Counted from the first letter of the stretch, positions 8,173-18,594 are shown. The stretch: DNA of 64,000 bases from Paraburkholderia sp. NMBU_R16 (GCF_013282575.1 NZ_JAAAYE010000031.1:1-64000); one strand, 5' to 3'. Notes: generated from the sequence alone by a model not told the origin. Translations and numbers: made by a program.

Positions 8173-8832
8173 TTACTGAGCGTTCGTTTGCTGCGTGCCG
8201 ACCACTTCCACTTCCACGCGGCGGTTCGGTGCGAGGCAGGCCTTCAGGCTTGCCGTGACCTTCTTGCCTGCGCAATCCTTGACCGGATTGCGCTTGCCCT
8301 TGCCTTCCGTGTAGATCTTGTTCGCCGGAACACCCTTGCTGACAAGGTAGGCCTTCACGGCTTGCGCACGGCGCAGCGACAGGCGGTCGTTGTACTTGTC
8401 CGAACCGATGCGGTCCGTGTAGCCCGTTGCAACGACGACTTCCGTATTCATGCCTTGAATCTTCGAGGCCAGATCGTCGAGCGCCTGCTTGCCAGCCGGC
8501 TTCAGGACGGCCTTGTCGAAGTCGAACAGCGTGTCGGCCTGATACGTGACCTTCTGGCTCGTGATGGCCGGAGCTGCCGGGGCCGGGGGAGCCGGCGGCG
8601 TCGGGGCCTGGGCGACGAGAGCGCCGTCGCACTTGGCATTCGCCGTTGCGGGCGTCCAGAATGCATCGCGCCAGCAAAGCTCGTTCGTGCCGTTCATCCA
8701 CACGTATTCACCGGTGCCGTTGACCCAGTTGTCATTCGTGGCTTGTCGCGACGCCGGCACCGACTGTGCCGAAGCGGATGCAGCCATAACTGCGGTAGCT
8801 GCAATGAACGCGAGCTTTGAAAGTTTATTCAT
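8173..8832 (-). CDS. ompA: OmpA-family outer membrane / peptidoglycan-binding protein
   Basis: A 219-residue envelope protein. Residues 1-22 are a signal peptide ending ASASAQ. A short N-terminal region rich in W and N (ATNDNWVNGTGEY) is followed by a proline-alanine linker (PTPPAPPAPAAPA). Residues about 98-212 are the OmpA C-terminal peptidoglycan-binding domain, with LFDFDKAVLKPAG, TGYTDRIGSDKYNDRLS and the arginine of NRRVEVEV. There is no eight-stranded barrel, so it is a periplasmic anchor of the short OmpA type found beside gyrA in Burkholderia. Two cysteine pairs may form disulfides. A -10-like TATACT lies at 8910-8915. Confidence 0.92.
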   Translation of the reverse strand: MNKLSKLAFIAATAVMAASASAQSVPASRQATNDNWVNGTGEYVWMNGTNELCWRDAFWTPATANAKCDGALVAQAPTPPAPPAPAAPAITSQKVTYQADTLFDFDKAVLKPAGKQALDDLASKIQGMNTEVVVATGYTDRIGSDKYNDRLSLRRAQAVKAYLVSKGVPANKIYTEGKGKRNPVKDCAGKKVTASLKACLAPNRRVEVEVVGTQQTNAQ

Positions 8833-9329
8833 ATTTCTCCTCTCGAATTTGAGATTACCGCAGGTTTACTGCGAGCCTGGATGACGAAGACAAGTCATAC
8901 ATTGCTCGAAGTATAACATTGGTGCGGCACAAAAAACGCCAGCCATGCGGACACTTCGAGCAGCGTCTAACCAAGTGCGTTGGCATTTTGCCATATCGTT
9001 CCCTTCTTACGAAAAAAAAATCCCGCCGCTTCGAGCCACCCGTTTTTATTGTGGTGCGTCCGCAACAGGTAAGCGGGACGGGCTTCTCCGAGCGGTCGGC
9101 CCCCGCACGATGCGTGCCAGCGCAAAGGAAAAATTTGCCTCGCGGCGGCCCTAAATCGACGCCATGGCGGCCTCTGCCGATCGCCCCGCTGGGGGAGTAC
9201 GTGCGAGCTCGGAGTAGCCCCGCCCGGCATGCTAGAATCGCGTGATGCCCGGCGCCCGATGCCGGGTTGGCGGACGAGCGAACGGACAAGCGGCTCCCGG
9301 TTCGCTTTCGCCCCGAAAAGATACGGATA
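8833..9329. other. 497-bp region between divergent ompA and gyrA, no gene seen
   Basis: No convincing protein or RNA gene. It must hold the ompA promoter (TATACT at 8910-8915, minus strand) and the gyrA promoter (TAGAAT at 9233-9238 is a plausible -10). A hairpin CCCGGC/GCCGGG lies at about 9246-9265 in the gyrA leader. A short A-run at about 9013-9019 stands out in otherwise GC-rich DNA. I see no homology to known riboswitches. Confidence 0.4.
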
Positions 9330-11951
9330 ATGGATCAATTCGCCAAAGAGACTCTGCCCATCTCCCTCGAGGAGGAAATGCGCCGTTCGTACATCGAGTA
9401 CGCGATGAGCGTAATCGTCGGACGTGCGCTTCCCGACGTTCGGGACGGCCTCAAACCCGTGCATCGGCGCGTGCTCTACGCGATGCACGAACTCAACAAC
9501 GACTGGAACCGCGCCTATAAGAAGTCCGCGCGTATCGTGGGCGACGTGATCGGTAAATACCATCCGCACGGCGACCAGGCGGTATACGACACGATCGTGC
9601 GCATGGCGCAGAATTTTTCGTTGCGCTACATGCTCGTCGACGGGCAGGGCAACTTCGGCTCGGTCGACGGCGACAACGCGGCAGCCATGCGGTACACGGA
9701 AATCCGCATGGCGAAGATCGGGCACGAGCTGCTCGCGGATATCGACAAGGAAACGGTCGATTTCGGCCCGAACTACGACGGCAGCGAAAACGAGCCGCTC
9801 ATCCTGCCCGCGCGCATTCCGAACCTGCTCATCAACGGTTCGTCGGGCATCGCCGTCGGCATGGCGACCAACATCCCGCCCCACAATCTCGGCGAAGTCG
9901 TCGATGCCTGCCAGCATCTGCTGAAGGATCCGGGCGCGAGCATCGACGAGCTCATCGAGATCGTACCGGCGCCTGACTTCCCGACGGGCGGCATCATCTA
10001 CGGCGTGGCCGGCGTGCGCGACGGCTATCGCACGGGCCGCGGACGCGTGGTCATGCGCGCGCAGACGCACTTCGAGGAAATCGATCGCGGCCAGCGCATG
10101 GCGATCATCGTCGACGAACTGCCGTACCAGGTGAACAAGCGCTCGCTGCTCGAGCGCATCGCCGAGCTCGTCAACGAGAAGAAGATCGAAGGCATCTCCG
10201 ATATTCGCGACGAGTCCGACAAGAGCGGCATGCGTGTCGTCATCGAACTGAAGCGCGGCGAAGTGCCGGAAGTCGTCCTCAACAATCTGTACAAGGCGAC
10301 GCAGCTGCAGGACACCTTCGGCATCAACATGGTCGCGCTCGTCGACGGCCAGCCGAAGTTGCTCAACCTTAAGGAAATGCTCGAGGCGTTCCTCTCGCAC
10401 CGGCGGGAGGTGCTGACGCGGCGCACCGTATACGAGTTGCGCAAGGCACGCGAGCGCGGCCACGTGCTCGAAGGCCTGGCGGTCGCGCTGGCCAACATCG
10501 ACGAGTTCATCTCGATCATCAAGGCCGCGCCGACCCCGCCGATCGCGAAGCAGGAATTGATGGCGCGAGCCTGGGATTCGTCGCTCGTGCGCGACATGCT
10601 TGCGCGCGCCGAAACCGAGAACGCGGCCGCGGGCGGGCGCGAGGCTTACCGGCCGGAAGGGCTCAACCCGGCCTTCGGCATGCAGGCGGACGGCCTTTAC
10701 AAGCTCTCCGATACGCAGGCTCAGGAAATCCTGCAGATGCGTCTGCAGCGCTTGACGGGCCTCGAGCAGGACAAGATCATCGGCGAGTATCGCGAAGTGA
10801 TGGCCCAGATCGCCGATCTGCTCGACATCCTCGCGCGTCCTGAGCGCATTACGGCAATCATCGGCGACGAGCTGGCGGCCGTGAAGGCCGAGTTCGGCGA
10901 CGCGCGCCGTTCGCGTATCGAACTCAATGCGACCGAGCTCAACACCGAAGATCTGATCACCCCGCAGGACATGGTGGTGACGATGTCGCACGCGGGGTAC
11001 GTGAAATCGCAGCCGCTTTCCGAGTATCGGGCGCAAAAACGCGGCGGGCGCGGCAAGCAGGCCACGCAGATGAAAGAGGACGACTGGATCGACACGCTCT
11101 TCATCGCGAACACGCACGACCACATCCTGTGCTTCTCGAACCGCGGCCGCGTCTACTGGGTCAAGGTCTACGAGGTGCCGCAGGGCTCGCGCAATTCGCG
11201 CGGCCGTCCGATCGTGAACATGTTCCCGCTGCAAGATGGCGAGAAGATCAACGTCGTGCTGCCGGTCAAGGAGTTTTCGGCTGACAAGTACGTCTTCATG
11301 GCGACATCCCTCGGCACGGTCAAAAAGACGCCGCTCGAGGCTTTCAGCAGACCATTGCGCAAAGGTATCATTGCGGTCGGTCTGGACGAAGGCGATTTCC
11401 TGATCGGCGCGGCCATCACGGACGGCCAGCACGACGTCATGCTGTTTTCCGATGCCGGCAAAGCCGTGCGTTTCGACGAGAACGACGTGCGCCCGATGGG
11501 TCGCGAGGCGCGCGGCGTACGCGGTATGCAGCTCGAAGAGGGGCAGCAGGTGATCGCGATGCTCGTCGCGGGCAGCGAGGAGCAGTCGGTGCTGACCGCA
11601 ACGGAAAACGGGTTCGGCAAGCGCACGCCGATCACGGAGTACACGCGCCACGGTCGCGGCACGAAAGGCATGATCGCGATCCAGACCTCGGAGCGCAACG
11701 GCCGTGTGGTGGCCGCCACGCTCGTCGATCCGGAAAGCCAGATCATGCTGATCACAACGACGGGTGTGCTGATTCGCACGCGCGTTGCCGAGATCCGTGA
11801 GATGGGGCGCGCGACGCAGGGTGTTACACTCATCAGCCTTGACGAGGGCACGAAGCTTTCGGGCCTGCAGCAGATCGCGGAAGCCGATGCGGATGTCGAA
11901 GTGGACGCGGCAGCGGCTGAAGACGCAAACGGCGAAGACGGCGAAGTCTGA
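9330..11951 (+). CDS. gyrA: DNA gyrase subunit A
   Basis: An 873-residue subunit that breaks and rejoins DNA during ATP-driven supercoiling with GyrB. The breakage-reunion domain holds the catalytic Tyr122 in [11 protein letters not shown]. The C-terminal beta-pinwheel has the GyrA box QKRGGRGK, which separates gyrase from ParC. The tail is acidic ([11 protein letters not shown]). The start [17 protein letters not shown] is the family N-terminus; an in-frame ATG at 9267 would add 21 unusual residues. In the quinolone-resistance region, [12 protein letters not shown] puts glutamine at position 83, where E. coli has Ser and, as I recall, Burkholderia usually has Thr. Asp87 is kept. Confidence 0.97.
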   Translation: MDQFAKETLPISLEEEMRRSYIEYAMSVIVGRALPDVRDGLKPVHRRVLYAMHELNNDWNRAYKKSARIVGDVIGKYHPHGDQAVYDTIVRMAQNFSLRYMLVDGQGNFGSVDGDNAAAMRYTEIRMAKIGHELLADIDKETVDFGPNYDGSENEPLILPARIPNLLINGSSGIAVGMATNIPPHNLGEVVDACQHLLKDPGASIDELIEIVPAPDFPTGGIIYGVAGVRDGYRTGRGRVVMRAQTHFEEIDRGQRMAIIVDELPYQVNKRSLLERIAELVNEKKIEGISDIRDESDKSGMRVVIELKRGEVPEVVLNNLYKATQLQDTFGINMVALVDGQPKLLNLKEMLEAFLSHRREVLTRRTVYELRKARERGHVLEGLAVALANIDEFISIIKAAPTPPIAKQELMARAWDSSLVRDMLARAETENAAAGGREAYRPEGLNPAFGMQADGLYKLSDTQAQEILQMRLQRLTGLEQDKIIGEYREVMAQIADLLDILARPERITAIIGDELAAVKAEFGDARRSRIELNATELNTEDLITPQDMVVTMSHAGYVKSQPLSEYRAQKRGGRGKQATQMKEDDWIDTLFIANTHDHILCFSNRGRVYWVKVYEVPQGSRNSRGRPIVNMFPLQDGEKINVVLPVKEFSADKYVFMATSLGTVKKTPLEAFSRPLRKGIIAVGLDEGDFLIGAAITDGQHDVMLFSDAGKAVRFDENDVRPMGREARGVRGMQLEEGQQVIAMLVAGSEEQSVLTATENGFGKRTPITEYTRHGRGTKGMIAIQTSERNGRVVAATLVDPESQIMLITTTGVLIRTRVAEIREMGRATQGVTLISLDEGTKLSGLQQIAEADADVEVDAAAAEDANGEDGEV

Positions 11952-11991
11952 TCGAACGCCGGAACCGAATTAATTTTTAGAGGGAGTGACG

Positions 11992-12597
11992 ATGCAACGA
12001 CGTTTCAAACAATGGATGCTGCTGGCCGCGTTTGTGCCGACCTTTGCCATGGCGCAGGCGCTGTCGACCCAGAGTTCGGCACCGTCCACGACGACGGCCG
12101 CCGCTGCGAACGATCCGGCCAAGCAGGCCGCGATCAAGGAACTGCTCGCCGCCATCGACGCGCAAAAGCTCGTCGGCGCCATCGCCAACAGCGCGCAGAT
12201 GCAAGCCAAGCAGCTCGTGCCGGCGATCCTGTCGGACGCGTTGTCGGAGAACAAGTCGCTGAACGACAAGCAAAAGCAGGCAGCCGTGCCGACGTTGCAA
12301 AAGAATGCGGTGCCGAAGCTCGTCGACTCCGCCGGCCAGGTGTTCGCGACGGATTCGTTCCGCAATGACGCGATGCAAGCGCAATACGATGCGTACGGTA
12401 AGTACTACTCGACGCAGGAAATCAAGGATCTGACGACGTTCTACAAGAGCCCGACGGGTCGCAAGTTCATCGAAGTTCAGGACCAGGTGGGCCGCGACGT
12501 CGTGAACGGCTTGATGCAGAAGTACATGCCCCAATCGATCAAGGCAACGCGCGACCAAGCCGACAAGGAAGTGGCGTCGGTCAAGCCGGGCAAGTAA
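11992..12597 (+). CDS. Exported DUF2059-like protein
   Basis: A 201-residue protein with a signal peptide (MQRRFKQWMLLAAFVPTFAMAQA, cleavage near residue 22). The mature domain resembles DUF2059 (KELLAAIDAQKLVGAIANSA, then YSTQEIKDLTTFYKSPTGRKF). These are helical periplasmic proteins of unknown function, common next to gyrA-serC in Burkholderia. AGAGGGAG stands 5 bp before the ATG. A GTG 6 bp upstream falls within that Shine-Dalgarno and is a poor start. It lies 40 bp after gyrA and may be co-transcribed with it. Confidence 0.8.
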   Translation: MQRRFKQWMLLAAFVPTFAMAQALSTQSSAPSTTTAAAANDPAKQAAIKELLAAIDAQKLVGAIANSAQMQAKQLVPAILSDALSENKSLNDKQKQAAVPTLQKNAVPKLVDSAGQVFATDSFRNDAMQAQYDAYGKYYSTQEIKDLTTFYKSPTGRKFIEVQDQVGRDVVNGLMQKYMPQSIKATRDQADKEVASVKPGK

Positions 12598-12655
12598 GTC
12601 GCCTGAGTTTTCGGCGTCGGCAAGCCGCCGGCGTGCCTCTCCGAGCGGGCATGCT

Positions 12656-12685
12656 TTGGCGGCTTTCGAGCGACGATGCGATAAT
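12656..12685 (+). promoter_or_regulatory. Putative sigma-70 promoter of the serC operon
   Basis: TTGGCG (12656-12661) and GATAAT (12680-12685) are separated by 18 bp and lie about 105 bp upstream of serC. The -10 box is the left end of a 41-bp hairpin (12680-12720). The hairpin would lie at the very start of the transcript, which hints at control. Assigned by eye only. Confidence 0.4.
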
Positions 12686-12720
12686 GGCCGTTTGCGCGAC
12701 ATGCGCGAACGGCCATTATC
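12680..12720. repeat. 41-bp near-perfect inverted repeat upstream of serC
   Basis: GATAATGGCCGTTTGCGC on the left pairs with GCGCGAACGGCCATTATC on the right, around a central GACAT, giving 17 Watson-Crick pairs and one G-T pair. It could be a terminator for the upstream gene (no T run follows), a bidirectional operator, or a structure in the serC leader. Confidence 0.75.
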
Positions 12721-12789
12721 TATTTCCGACCCGTGCGGCCCGATCGAATCGGGATTGCCGCCGTGTCTCACTCCCCAGGGGTTTCAACG

Positions 12790-13872
12790 ATGCGCGTCTT
12801 CAACTTCTCCGCCGGTCCCGCGGCGTTGCCGGAGGAAGTGTTGCGCCAGGCGGCCGACGAGATGCTCGATTGGCGCGGCAGTGGCATGAGCGTGATGGAA
12901 ATGAGCCATCGCGGGCGCGAGTTCGTATCGATTCACGAAGAGGCGCTCGTCGATTTGCGCGAGTTGCTCGAGGTGCCGGCCAGCCACCATATTCTCTTCA
13001 TGCAGGGCGGCGGCCTGGCCGAGAATGCGATCGTGCCGATGAATATGCTCGGCGCGCGCAAGACGGCCGATTTCGTCATCACCGGTTCGTGGTCGCAAAA
13101 ATCGTTCAAGGAAGCGGGCAAGTACTGCACGCCGCATCTCGCGGCGAGCGGGGAGACCGCGGACGGCTTCACGCGCGCGCCGCGGCGCGCCGAGTGGCAG
13201 CTTTCGGACGATCCCGCTTATGTGCATTTGTGTACGAACGAGACGATTCACGGCGTCGAGACCTTCGATATTCCCGATCTCGGCGGCGTCCCCCTCGTTG
13301 CGGACGTCTCCTCGCATGTTCTTTCCCGGCCGCTCGACGTTGCCAAATTCGGGGTGATGTTCGGTGGCGCGCAAAAGAATATCGGCATGGCCGGCGTGAC
13401 GCTCGTCGTCGTGCGTGAAGACCTGCTCGAGCGCTCGCTCGCCATCTGCCCGACGGCCTTCGAATGGAAGACCGTGGCGGCCAACAATTCGATGTACAAC
13501 ACACCGCCCACGTACGCGATCTACATCGCGGGGCTCGTGTTCAAGTGGCTCAAGCGCCAAGGCGGTATCCGGGCGATGGAGGCGCGCAATCTCGCGAAGT
13601 CGAAGCTGCTTTACGACACGATCGACGCGAGCGACTTCTATATCAACAAGGTGGAGCCCGGCTCTCGCTCGAGGATGAACGTGCCGTTCTTCCTTGCCGA
13701 CGAGTCGCGCAACGAGGATTTCCTGGCCGGCGCCAAAACGCGCGGCTTGATGCAGCTGAAGGGTCACAAGTCCGTCGGCGGCATGCGGGCATCGATCTAC
13801 AACGCGGTGCCGCTCGAGGGCGTCGAAGCGCTCGTCGAGTACATGTTGGAATTCGAACAGTCCCGCGCTTGA
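12790..13872 (+). CDS. serC: Phosphoserine aminotransferase
   Basis: A 360-residue PLP enzyme that converts 3-phosphohydroxypyruvate to phosphoserine; it also serves pyridoxal synthesis. The N-terminus [16 protein letters not shown] and the PLP lysine in [12 protein letters not shown] are diagnostic. [15 protein letters not shown] and [10 protein letters not shown] are conserved later segments. It heads the serC-pheA-hisC-tyrA-aroA-cmk-rpsA run, which starts 192 bp after the DUF2059 gene. An upstream in-frame ATG (12733) lies inside the leader and lacks homology, so ATG 12790 is preferred. Confidence 0.96.
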   Translation: MRVFNFSAGPAALPEEVLRQAADEMLDWRGSGMSVMEMSHRGREFVSIHEEALVDLRELLEVPASHHILFMQGGGLAENAIVPMNMLGARKTADFVITGSWSQKSFKEAGKYCTPHLAASGETADGFTRAPRRAEWQLSDDPAYVHLCTNETIHGVETFDIPDLGGVPLVADVSSHVLSRPLDVAKFGVMFGGAQKNIGMAGVTLVVVREDLLERSLAICPTAFEWKTVAANNSMYNTPPTYAIYIAGLVFKWLKRQGGIRAMEARNLAKSKLLYDTIDASDFYINKVEPGSRSRMNVPFFLADESRNEDFLAGAKTRGLMQLKGHKSVGGMRASIYNAVPLEGVEALVEYMLEFEQSRA

Positions 13873-13944
13873 GAAGGCGCGGGTAACGGGAAGCCGGCGC
13901 GCCGCCGCACGCGCGCGCCGACTTTCGATATGGCCGTTTCACGC

Positions 13945-15027
13945 ATGGACGACGAACTCAATTCAAGATTGAAACCGCTGCGCGACCGCATCGATGAAAT
14001 CGATGCGCAACTGATCGCGCTGCTCAACCAACGCGCGGCGATCGCGCTCGAAGTGGGCGAGGTGAAGAAACACTACAACGCGCCGGTGTTCCGCCCGGAG
14101 CGCGAACAGCAGGTGATCGCGCGGCTGCAGTCGATGAGCGCGGGGCCGCTCGTCGACGAACACATCAGTGCGATCTGGCGCGAGATCATGGCCGCGAGCC
14201 GCGCGCTCGAGCGGCCGATCATGACGGCGTTTCTCGGGCCGGCCGGCACGTATAGCGAAGAGGCGATGCACGAGTATTTCGGTCATTCGATCGAAGGGCT
14301 GCCGTGTCTGTCCATCGACGAAGTGTTCCGTGCCGTCGAGGCAGGCGCCGCCGAGTTTGGCGTCGTGCCCGCCGAGAATTCGAGCGAAGGCGCGGTTTCG
14401 CGCACGCTCGATCTGCTCTTGCAGACGCAGCTTTCCATCGGCGGCGAAATCGCACTGCCGATTCACCACAATCTGCTTACGCAAAGCGGCGGCACCGACG
14501 GTATCACGCGCGTATGCGCGCACGCGCAGGCGCTTGCGCAATGCCAGCGCTGGCTCGCGACGCACTTGCCGCATGTCGAGCGGCAAGCGGTATCGAGCAA
14601 TGCCGAGGCCGCGCGCATCGCGGCGGCCGATGCAAGCGTTGCCGCGATCGCGGGCGACCGCGCGGCCGCGCGCTATGGCCTGCAGGCCGCCTTTGCGCTG
14701 ATTCAGGACGACCCGCACAACCGCACCCGCTTCGTCGTGATCGGGCGCGCACCAGCCGGGCAAAGCGGCCATGACCAGACTTCGCTGATCGTTTCGGTCA
14801 AGAACGAGCCGGGCGCCGTATTCAAGCTGCTCGAGCCGCTCGCGCGGCATGGCGTCTCGATGACGCGTTTCGAATCGCGGCCCGCACGTGTCGGAACGTG
14901 GGAGTACTACTTCTATATCGACGTCGAAGGCCATCGCGAGGACGCGTCCGTTGCCGCGGCGCTCGCCGAGCTCGAGAAAAAGGCGGCTTTTCTCAAGATC
15001 CTGGGCTCGTATCCGCGCGCGCGCTGA
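13945..15027 (+). CDS. pheA: Chorismate mutase / prephenate dehydratase (P-protein)
   Basis: A 360-residue fused enzyme that makes phenylpyruvate from chorismate. Residues 1-90 are an AroQ-type mutase (LRDRIDEIDAQLIALLNQRA). Residues about 95-270 are the dehydratase, with FLGPAGTYSE at the start and NRTRFVVIG holding the catalytic Thr. Residues about 285-355 are an ACT domain with NEPGAVFKLL and ESRPARVGTWEYYF, the phenylalanine-binding motifs for feedback inhibition. MDDELNSRLKPLRDRID matches family N-termini, so ATG 13945 is preferred over 13930. No good Shine-Dalgarno precedes either. Its product phenylpyruvate is a possible precursor for the synthetase at 44-47 kb. Confidence 0.95.
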   Translation: MDDELNSRLKPLRDRIDEIDAQLIALLNQRAAIALEVGEVKKHYNAPVFRPEREQQVIARLQSMSAGPLVDEHISAIWREIMAASRALERPIMTAFLGPAGTYSEEAMHEYFGHSIEGLPCLSIDEVFRAVEAGAAEFGVVPAENSSEGAVSRTLDLLLQTQLSIGGEIALPIHHNLLTQSGGTDGITRVCAHAQALAQCQRWLATHLPHVERQAVSSNAEAARIAAADASVAAIAGDRAAARYGLQAAFALIQDDPHNRTRFVVIGRAPAGQSGHDQTSLIVSVKNEPGAVFKLLEPLARHGVSMTRFESRPARVGTWEYYFYIDVEGHREDASVAAALAELEKKAAFLKILGSYPRAR

Positions 15028-15126
15028 CGCGGTGGACGCGTGGCCGCCGAGGCGGCCGGCCGCGCGCACCGGGAGCGACCCATTCGTATTCTTATGACAC
15101 GCAGTATCGCCCGTTTGGAGACTTTC

Positions 15127-16239
15127 ATGACCACGCAATACGGCCCTTCCTATGTGCGCCAGATCGCCCCCTATATCGCCGGCAAGCCGATCTCCGAAGT
15201 CGCGCGCGAATTCGGACTCGACGAGGCGCGCATCGTGAAGCTGGCGTCGAACGAAAACCCGCTCGGCATGCCGGATGCGGCCAAGACCGCAATGGCGCGG
15301 GCCGTCGAAGAGCTGGGACGCTACCCGGATTCGAATGCGTTCGAATTGAAGGCCGCGATCAGCGCGCGCTACGGCGTGCCGGCCGATTGGATCACGCTCG
15401 GCAACGGCAGCAATGACATTCTCGAACTCGCGGCGCATGCGTTCGTGGAAAAGGGGCAGTCGGTCGTGTATGCGCAGTATTCGTTTGCGGTCTATGCGCT
15501 CGCCACGCAAGGACTCGGCGCGCGCGCGATCGTGGTCCCCGCCGTCGAGTACGGTCATGACCTGGATGCAATGCTGAGCGCGATCGAGCCCGATACGCGG
15601 CTCGTGTTCATCGCGAACCCGAACAATCCGACCGGCACCTTCGTCGAGGGTCCGGTACTCGAGGCGTTTCTCGAGAAGGTACCCAAGAGCGTCGTGGTCG
15701 TGCTCGACGAGGCTTACACCGAGTATTTGCCTGCCGAGAAGCGCTACGATTCCATCGAGTGGGTGCGCCGCTATCCGAATCTGCTCGTTTCACGCACCTT
15801 TTCCAAGGCGTATGGGCTCGCGGGTCTGCGTATCGGCCTCGCCGTCGCCCAACCGCCGCTGACCGATCTGCTGAACCGCCTGCGCCAGCCTTTCAACGTC
15901 AATACCGTTGCGCAGGCCGCGGCGATCGCCGCGCTCGGCGATACGGCGTTCCTCGAGAAGAGTGCCGCGCTCAACGCGGCGGGCTACCGCCAGCTGACGC
16001 AGGCGTTCGAGAAGCTCGGTCTCGAATATGTGCCTTCGTTCGGCAACTTCGTGCTCGTACGCGTAGGCCACGACGATGGCGCGGGTGCGCGCGTGAACCT
16101 TGCGCTGCTCAAGCAAGGCGTGATCGTGAGGCCCGTCGGCAACTATGGTTTGCCGCAATGGCTGCGCGTGACGGTCGGCCTGCCGGAGGAAAACGCCGCG
16201 TTCATCGCCGCCCTCGAGAAGGCACTTGCGCCGGCCTGA
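15127..16239 (+). CDS. hisC: Histidinol-phosphate / aromatic aminotransferase
   Basis: A 370-residue fold-type I aminotransferase. Motifs are LASNENPLGMP, the FIANPNNPTGTF loop, DEAYTEYL with the pyridine-N Asp, SRTFSKAYGLAGLRIG with the PLP lysine, and an Arg near the end in WLRVTVG. The family exchanges histidinol phosphate and glutamate, and many members also transaminate aromatic 2-oxo acids. This copy sits between pheA and tyrA, not in the his operon, so a role in phenylalanine and tyrosine formation is likely (HisC2 type). It could equally generate phenylpyruvate-type keto acids. ATG 15127 gives the canonical N-terminus MTTQYGPSYVRQIAPY. Confidence 0.9.
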   Translation: MTTQYGPSYVRQIAPYIAGKPISEVAREFGLDEARIVKLASNENPLGMPDAAKTAMARAVEELGRYPDSNAFELKAAISARYGVPADWITLGNGSNDILELAAHAFVEKGQSVVYAQYSFAVYALATQGLGARAIVVPAVEYGHDLDAMLSAIEPDTRLVFIANPNNPTGTFVEGPVLEAFLEKVPKSVVVVLDEAYTEYLPAEKRYDSIEWVRRYPNLLVSRTFSKAYGLAGLRIGLAVAQPPLTDLLNRLRQPFNVNTVAQAAAIAALGDTAFLEKSAALNAAGYRQLTQAFEKLGLEYVPSFGNFVLVRVGHDDGAGARVNLALLKQGVIVRPVGNYGLPQWLRVTVGLPEENAAFIAALEKALAPA

Positions 16240-16323
16240 GCCGGCGCACCGCGTGTTGCGCTGTGCTGTCCCGCTCGGAGCGGCAGGCGCTAAAAGCTTG
16301 ATGTTTCATTTTCTCGGACGGTC

Positions 16324-17268
16324 GTGAGCACCTTCTCTTTCGACAAACTGGTGATTTTCGGTGTGGGCCTGATCGGCGGCTCGCTCGCTCGCGCATTGCG
16401 CGAACGCGGCGGGGTGGCCGGCGCGCGTACGATCGTGGGCGTCGGCCGCTCGCCTGCGTCGGCCGAGCGGGCTCGCGCGCTCGGTGTCGTCGACCAGACG
16501 GCCGCGCTCGACGATGACGCCGACTTGGCTCGCGCGCTCGCCGGCGCAGATTTCGTTTTGCTCGCGGCGCCCGTGGCGCAGACCGAGCCGCTCCTGGCAC
16601 GGATCGCGCCGTTTCTCGATGCCGTGACGCTCGTGACCGACGCGGGCAGCACCAAGGGCGATGTCGTCGCAGCGGCGCGCGCCGCGCTGGGTACCCGTAT
16701 CGCGCAGTTCGTGCCCGGGCATCCGATCGCAGGCCGCGAATCGAGCGGCGTCGAGGCGGCATTGCCCGATCTCTATGTCGGACGCAACGTCGTGCTGTGC
16801 CCGCTGCCCGAGAATCGGGCGCACGACGTGGCACGCGTGGAGGCGATGTGGCTCGCGGCGGGCGCGCACGTTCGCACGATGCAAGCAGAGCAGCACGATC
16901 GCGTGCTGGCATCGGTGAGTCACCTGCCGCATTTGCTCTCGTTCGCACTCGTCGAGCAAATACTCGGCGCGCCCGATGCGGCGCTCAAGTTTTCGTTCGC
17001 CGCGGGCGGCTTTCGGGATTTCACGCGGATCGCCGCGTCGAGCCCGGAGATGTGGCGCGATGTCTGCTTGGCGAACGCGACGGCGCTCGTCGCCGAGCTC
17101 GATGCTTACACGGCCGTGCTCGCGCGCTTGCGGGCGGCGATCGTGTCCGGCGACGGCGCTGCGCTCGAAGCGGTGTTCGCACGCTCGCGCGAAGCACGCA
17201 CCGAATGGCAGGAACGCGGCGCACAAACCGTGGCGGCGCGGCCCCACGACGACCTCGCTCCGGAATAA
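16324..17268 (+). CDS. tyrA: Prephenate dehydrogenase
   Basis: A 314-residue NAD(P)-dependent dehydrogenase that converts prephenate to 4-hydroxyphenylpyruvate for tyrosine. The N-terminal Rossmann motif is VIFGVGLIGGSLARAL. VTDAGSTKG and VPGHPIAGRESSGV carry the prephenate-binding His and Arg residues, and HDRVLASVSHLPHLL the second conserved His. No ACT domain is fused. It uses a GTG start (16324); no ATG in frame would keep the nucleotide-binding strand. It is 12 bp ahead of aroA, in the same direction, consistent with one operon. Confidence 0.95.
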   Translation: MSTFSFDKLVIFGVGLIGGSLARALRERGGVAGARTIVGVGRSPASAERARALGVVDQTAALDDDADLARALAGADFVLLAAPVAQTEPLLARIAPFLDAVTLVTDAGSTKGDVVAAARAALGTRIAQFVPGHPIAGRESSGVEAALPDLYVGRNVVLCPLPENRAHDVARVEAMWLAAGAHVRTMQAEQHDRVLASVSHLPHLLSFALVEQILGAPDAALKFSFAAGGFRDFTRIAASSPEMWRDVCLANATALVAELDAYTAVLARLRAAIVSGDGAALEAVFARSREARTEWQERGAQTVAARPHDDLAPE

Positions 17269-17280
17269 ACAGGAACGGCT

Positions 17281-18594
17281 ATGGACTATCTCGATCTTGG
17301 ACCGTACCCGCATGCGCGGGGCACGGTTCGTTTGCCCGGCTCGAAAAGCATCTCGAACCGCGTGCTGCTCTTGGCCGCGCTCGCCGAAGGCGAGACGACG
17401 ATCTCGAATCTGCTCGACTCCGACGACACGCGCGTGATGCTCGACGCGCTCGCGAAGCTCGGCGTGAAATACGCGCGTGACGGCGATCGGTGCGTGGTCC
17501 AGGGCACACGCGGCGCGTTCACGGCGAAAACGGCCGATCTTTTTCTCGGTAATGCCGGCACGGCCGTGCGTCCGCTCACGGCGGCGCTGGCCGTCAACGG
17601 CGGCGATTATCGCGTGCACGGCGTGCCGCGCATGCACGAACGGCCGATCGGCGATCTCGTGGATGGGCTGCGGCAAATTGGTGCGCGTATCGATTACGAG
17701 GCGAACGAGGGCTATCCGCCGCTGCGGATTCGTCCCGCGGCGCTCAGCGTCGAAGCGCCGATCACCGTGCGCGGCGACGTGTCGAGCCAGTTTCTGACTG
17801 CGCTTTTGATGGCCCTGCCACTCGTGCGCACGAAAAGCGGCACGACGATCGTCGAAGTCGACGGCGAGCTGATCTCGAAACCTTATATCGAGATCACGAT
17901 ACGGCTCATGGCGCGCTTCGGCGTGACGGTCGAGCGCGAAGACTGGCGGCGTTTCACGGTGCCGTCGGGGGTTCGCTACCAGTCCCCCGGCTCGATCGCC
18001 GTCGAAGGCGACGCATCGTCCGCCTCGTACTTCCTGGCGGCGGGTGCGCTCGGCGGCGGGCCGGTGCGTGTCGTGGGCGTGGGCAGCGCGAGCATTCAGG
18101 GCGACGTGGCTTTCGCCCAGGCACTCGCGCGCATGGGCGCCAACGTGGCGATGGGCGAGGACTGGATCGAGGTGCGGGGGATCGGCCATGACCACGGCCG
18201 TCTAGAAGCCATCGAAATGGACTGCAACCTCATTCCCGATGCCGCGATGACGCTCGCCATCGCGGCGCTCGCGGCCGACGGGACGACGCGCCTCACCCAT
18301 ATCGGCAGTTGGCGCGTGAAGGAAACCGACCGCATCGCGGCCATGGCGACGGAATTGCGCAAGCTCGGCGCGAGCGTGCAAGAGGGGCCGGACTGGCTGG
18401 CCGTCACGCCGCCCGCGTCAGCGCGCCTCGTGCCGAATGCGGCGATCGACACGTACGACGATCACCGCATGGCGATGTGCTTTTCGCTCGCGAGCCTGAT
18501 CGGTGCGCCGGTGCGCATCAACGACCCCAAATGCGTCGCCAAGACGTTCCCCGATTACTTCGACCGCTTCAAGACGCTGGTCGCCCCTGATTGA
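17281..18594 (+). CDS. aroA: 5-enolpyruvylshikimate-3-phosphate synthase
   Basis: A 437-residue enzyme making EPSP from shikimate 3-phosphate and [22 protein letters not shown] near the N-terminus, [16 protein letters not shown] around residue 90 and [14 protein letters not shown] after it are the substrate loops. [18 protein letters not shown] and DDHRMAMCF follow near the C-terminus. The sequence is of class I type, with Gly and Pro of GNAGTAVRP in the glyphosate-sensitive form. It sits between tyrA and cmk with gaps of 12 and 3 bp, so expression is surely joint. Confidence 0.97.
   Translation: MDYLDLGPYPHARGTVRLPGSKSISNRVLLLAALAEGETTISNLLDSDDTRVMLDALAKLGVKYARDGDRCVVQGTRGAFTAKTADLFLGNAGTAVRPLTAALAVNGGDYRVHGVPRMHERPIGDLVDGLRQIGARIDYEANEGYPPLRIRPAALSVEAPITVRGDVSSQFLTALLMALPLVRTKSGTTIVEVDGELISKPYIEITIRLMARFGVTVEREDWRRFTVPSGVRYQSPGSIAVEGDASSASYFLAAGALGGGPVRVVGVGSASIQGDVAFAQALARMGANVAMGEDWIEVRGIGHDHGRLEAIEMDCNLIPDAAMTLAIAALAADGTTRLTHIGSWRVKETDRIAAMATELRKLGASVQEGPDWLAVTPPASARLVPNAAIDTYDDHRMAMCFSLASLIGAPVRINDPKCVAKTFPDYFDRFKTLVAPD

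Noticed and set aside
8967..11651. 894-codon open frame on the minus strand opposite gyrA
   Set aside because: It is the antisense of a certain gyrA. Its product is rich in Arg, His and Ala with no domain, as expected of a GC-rich shadow frame.
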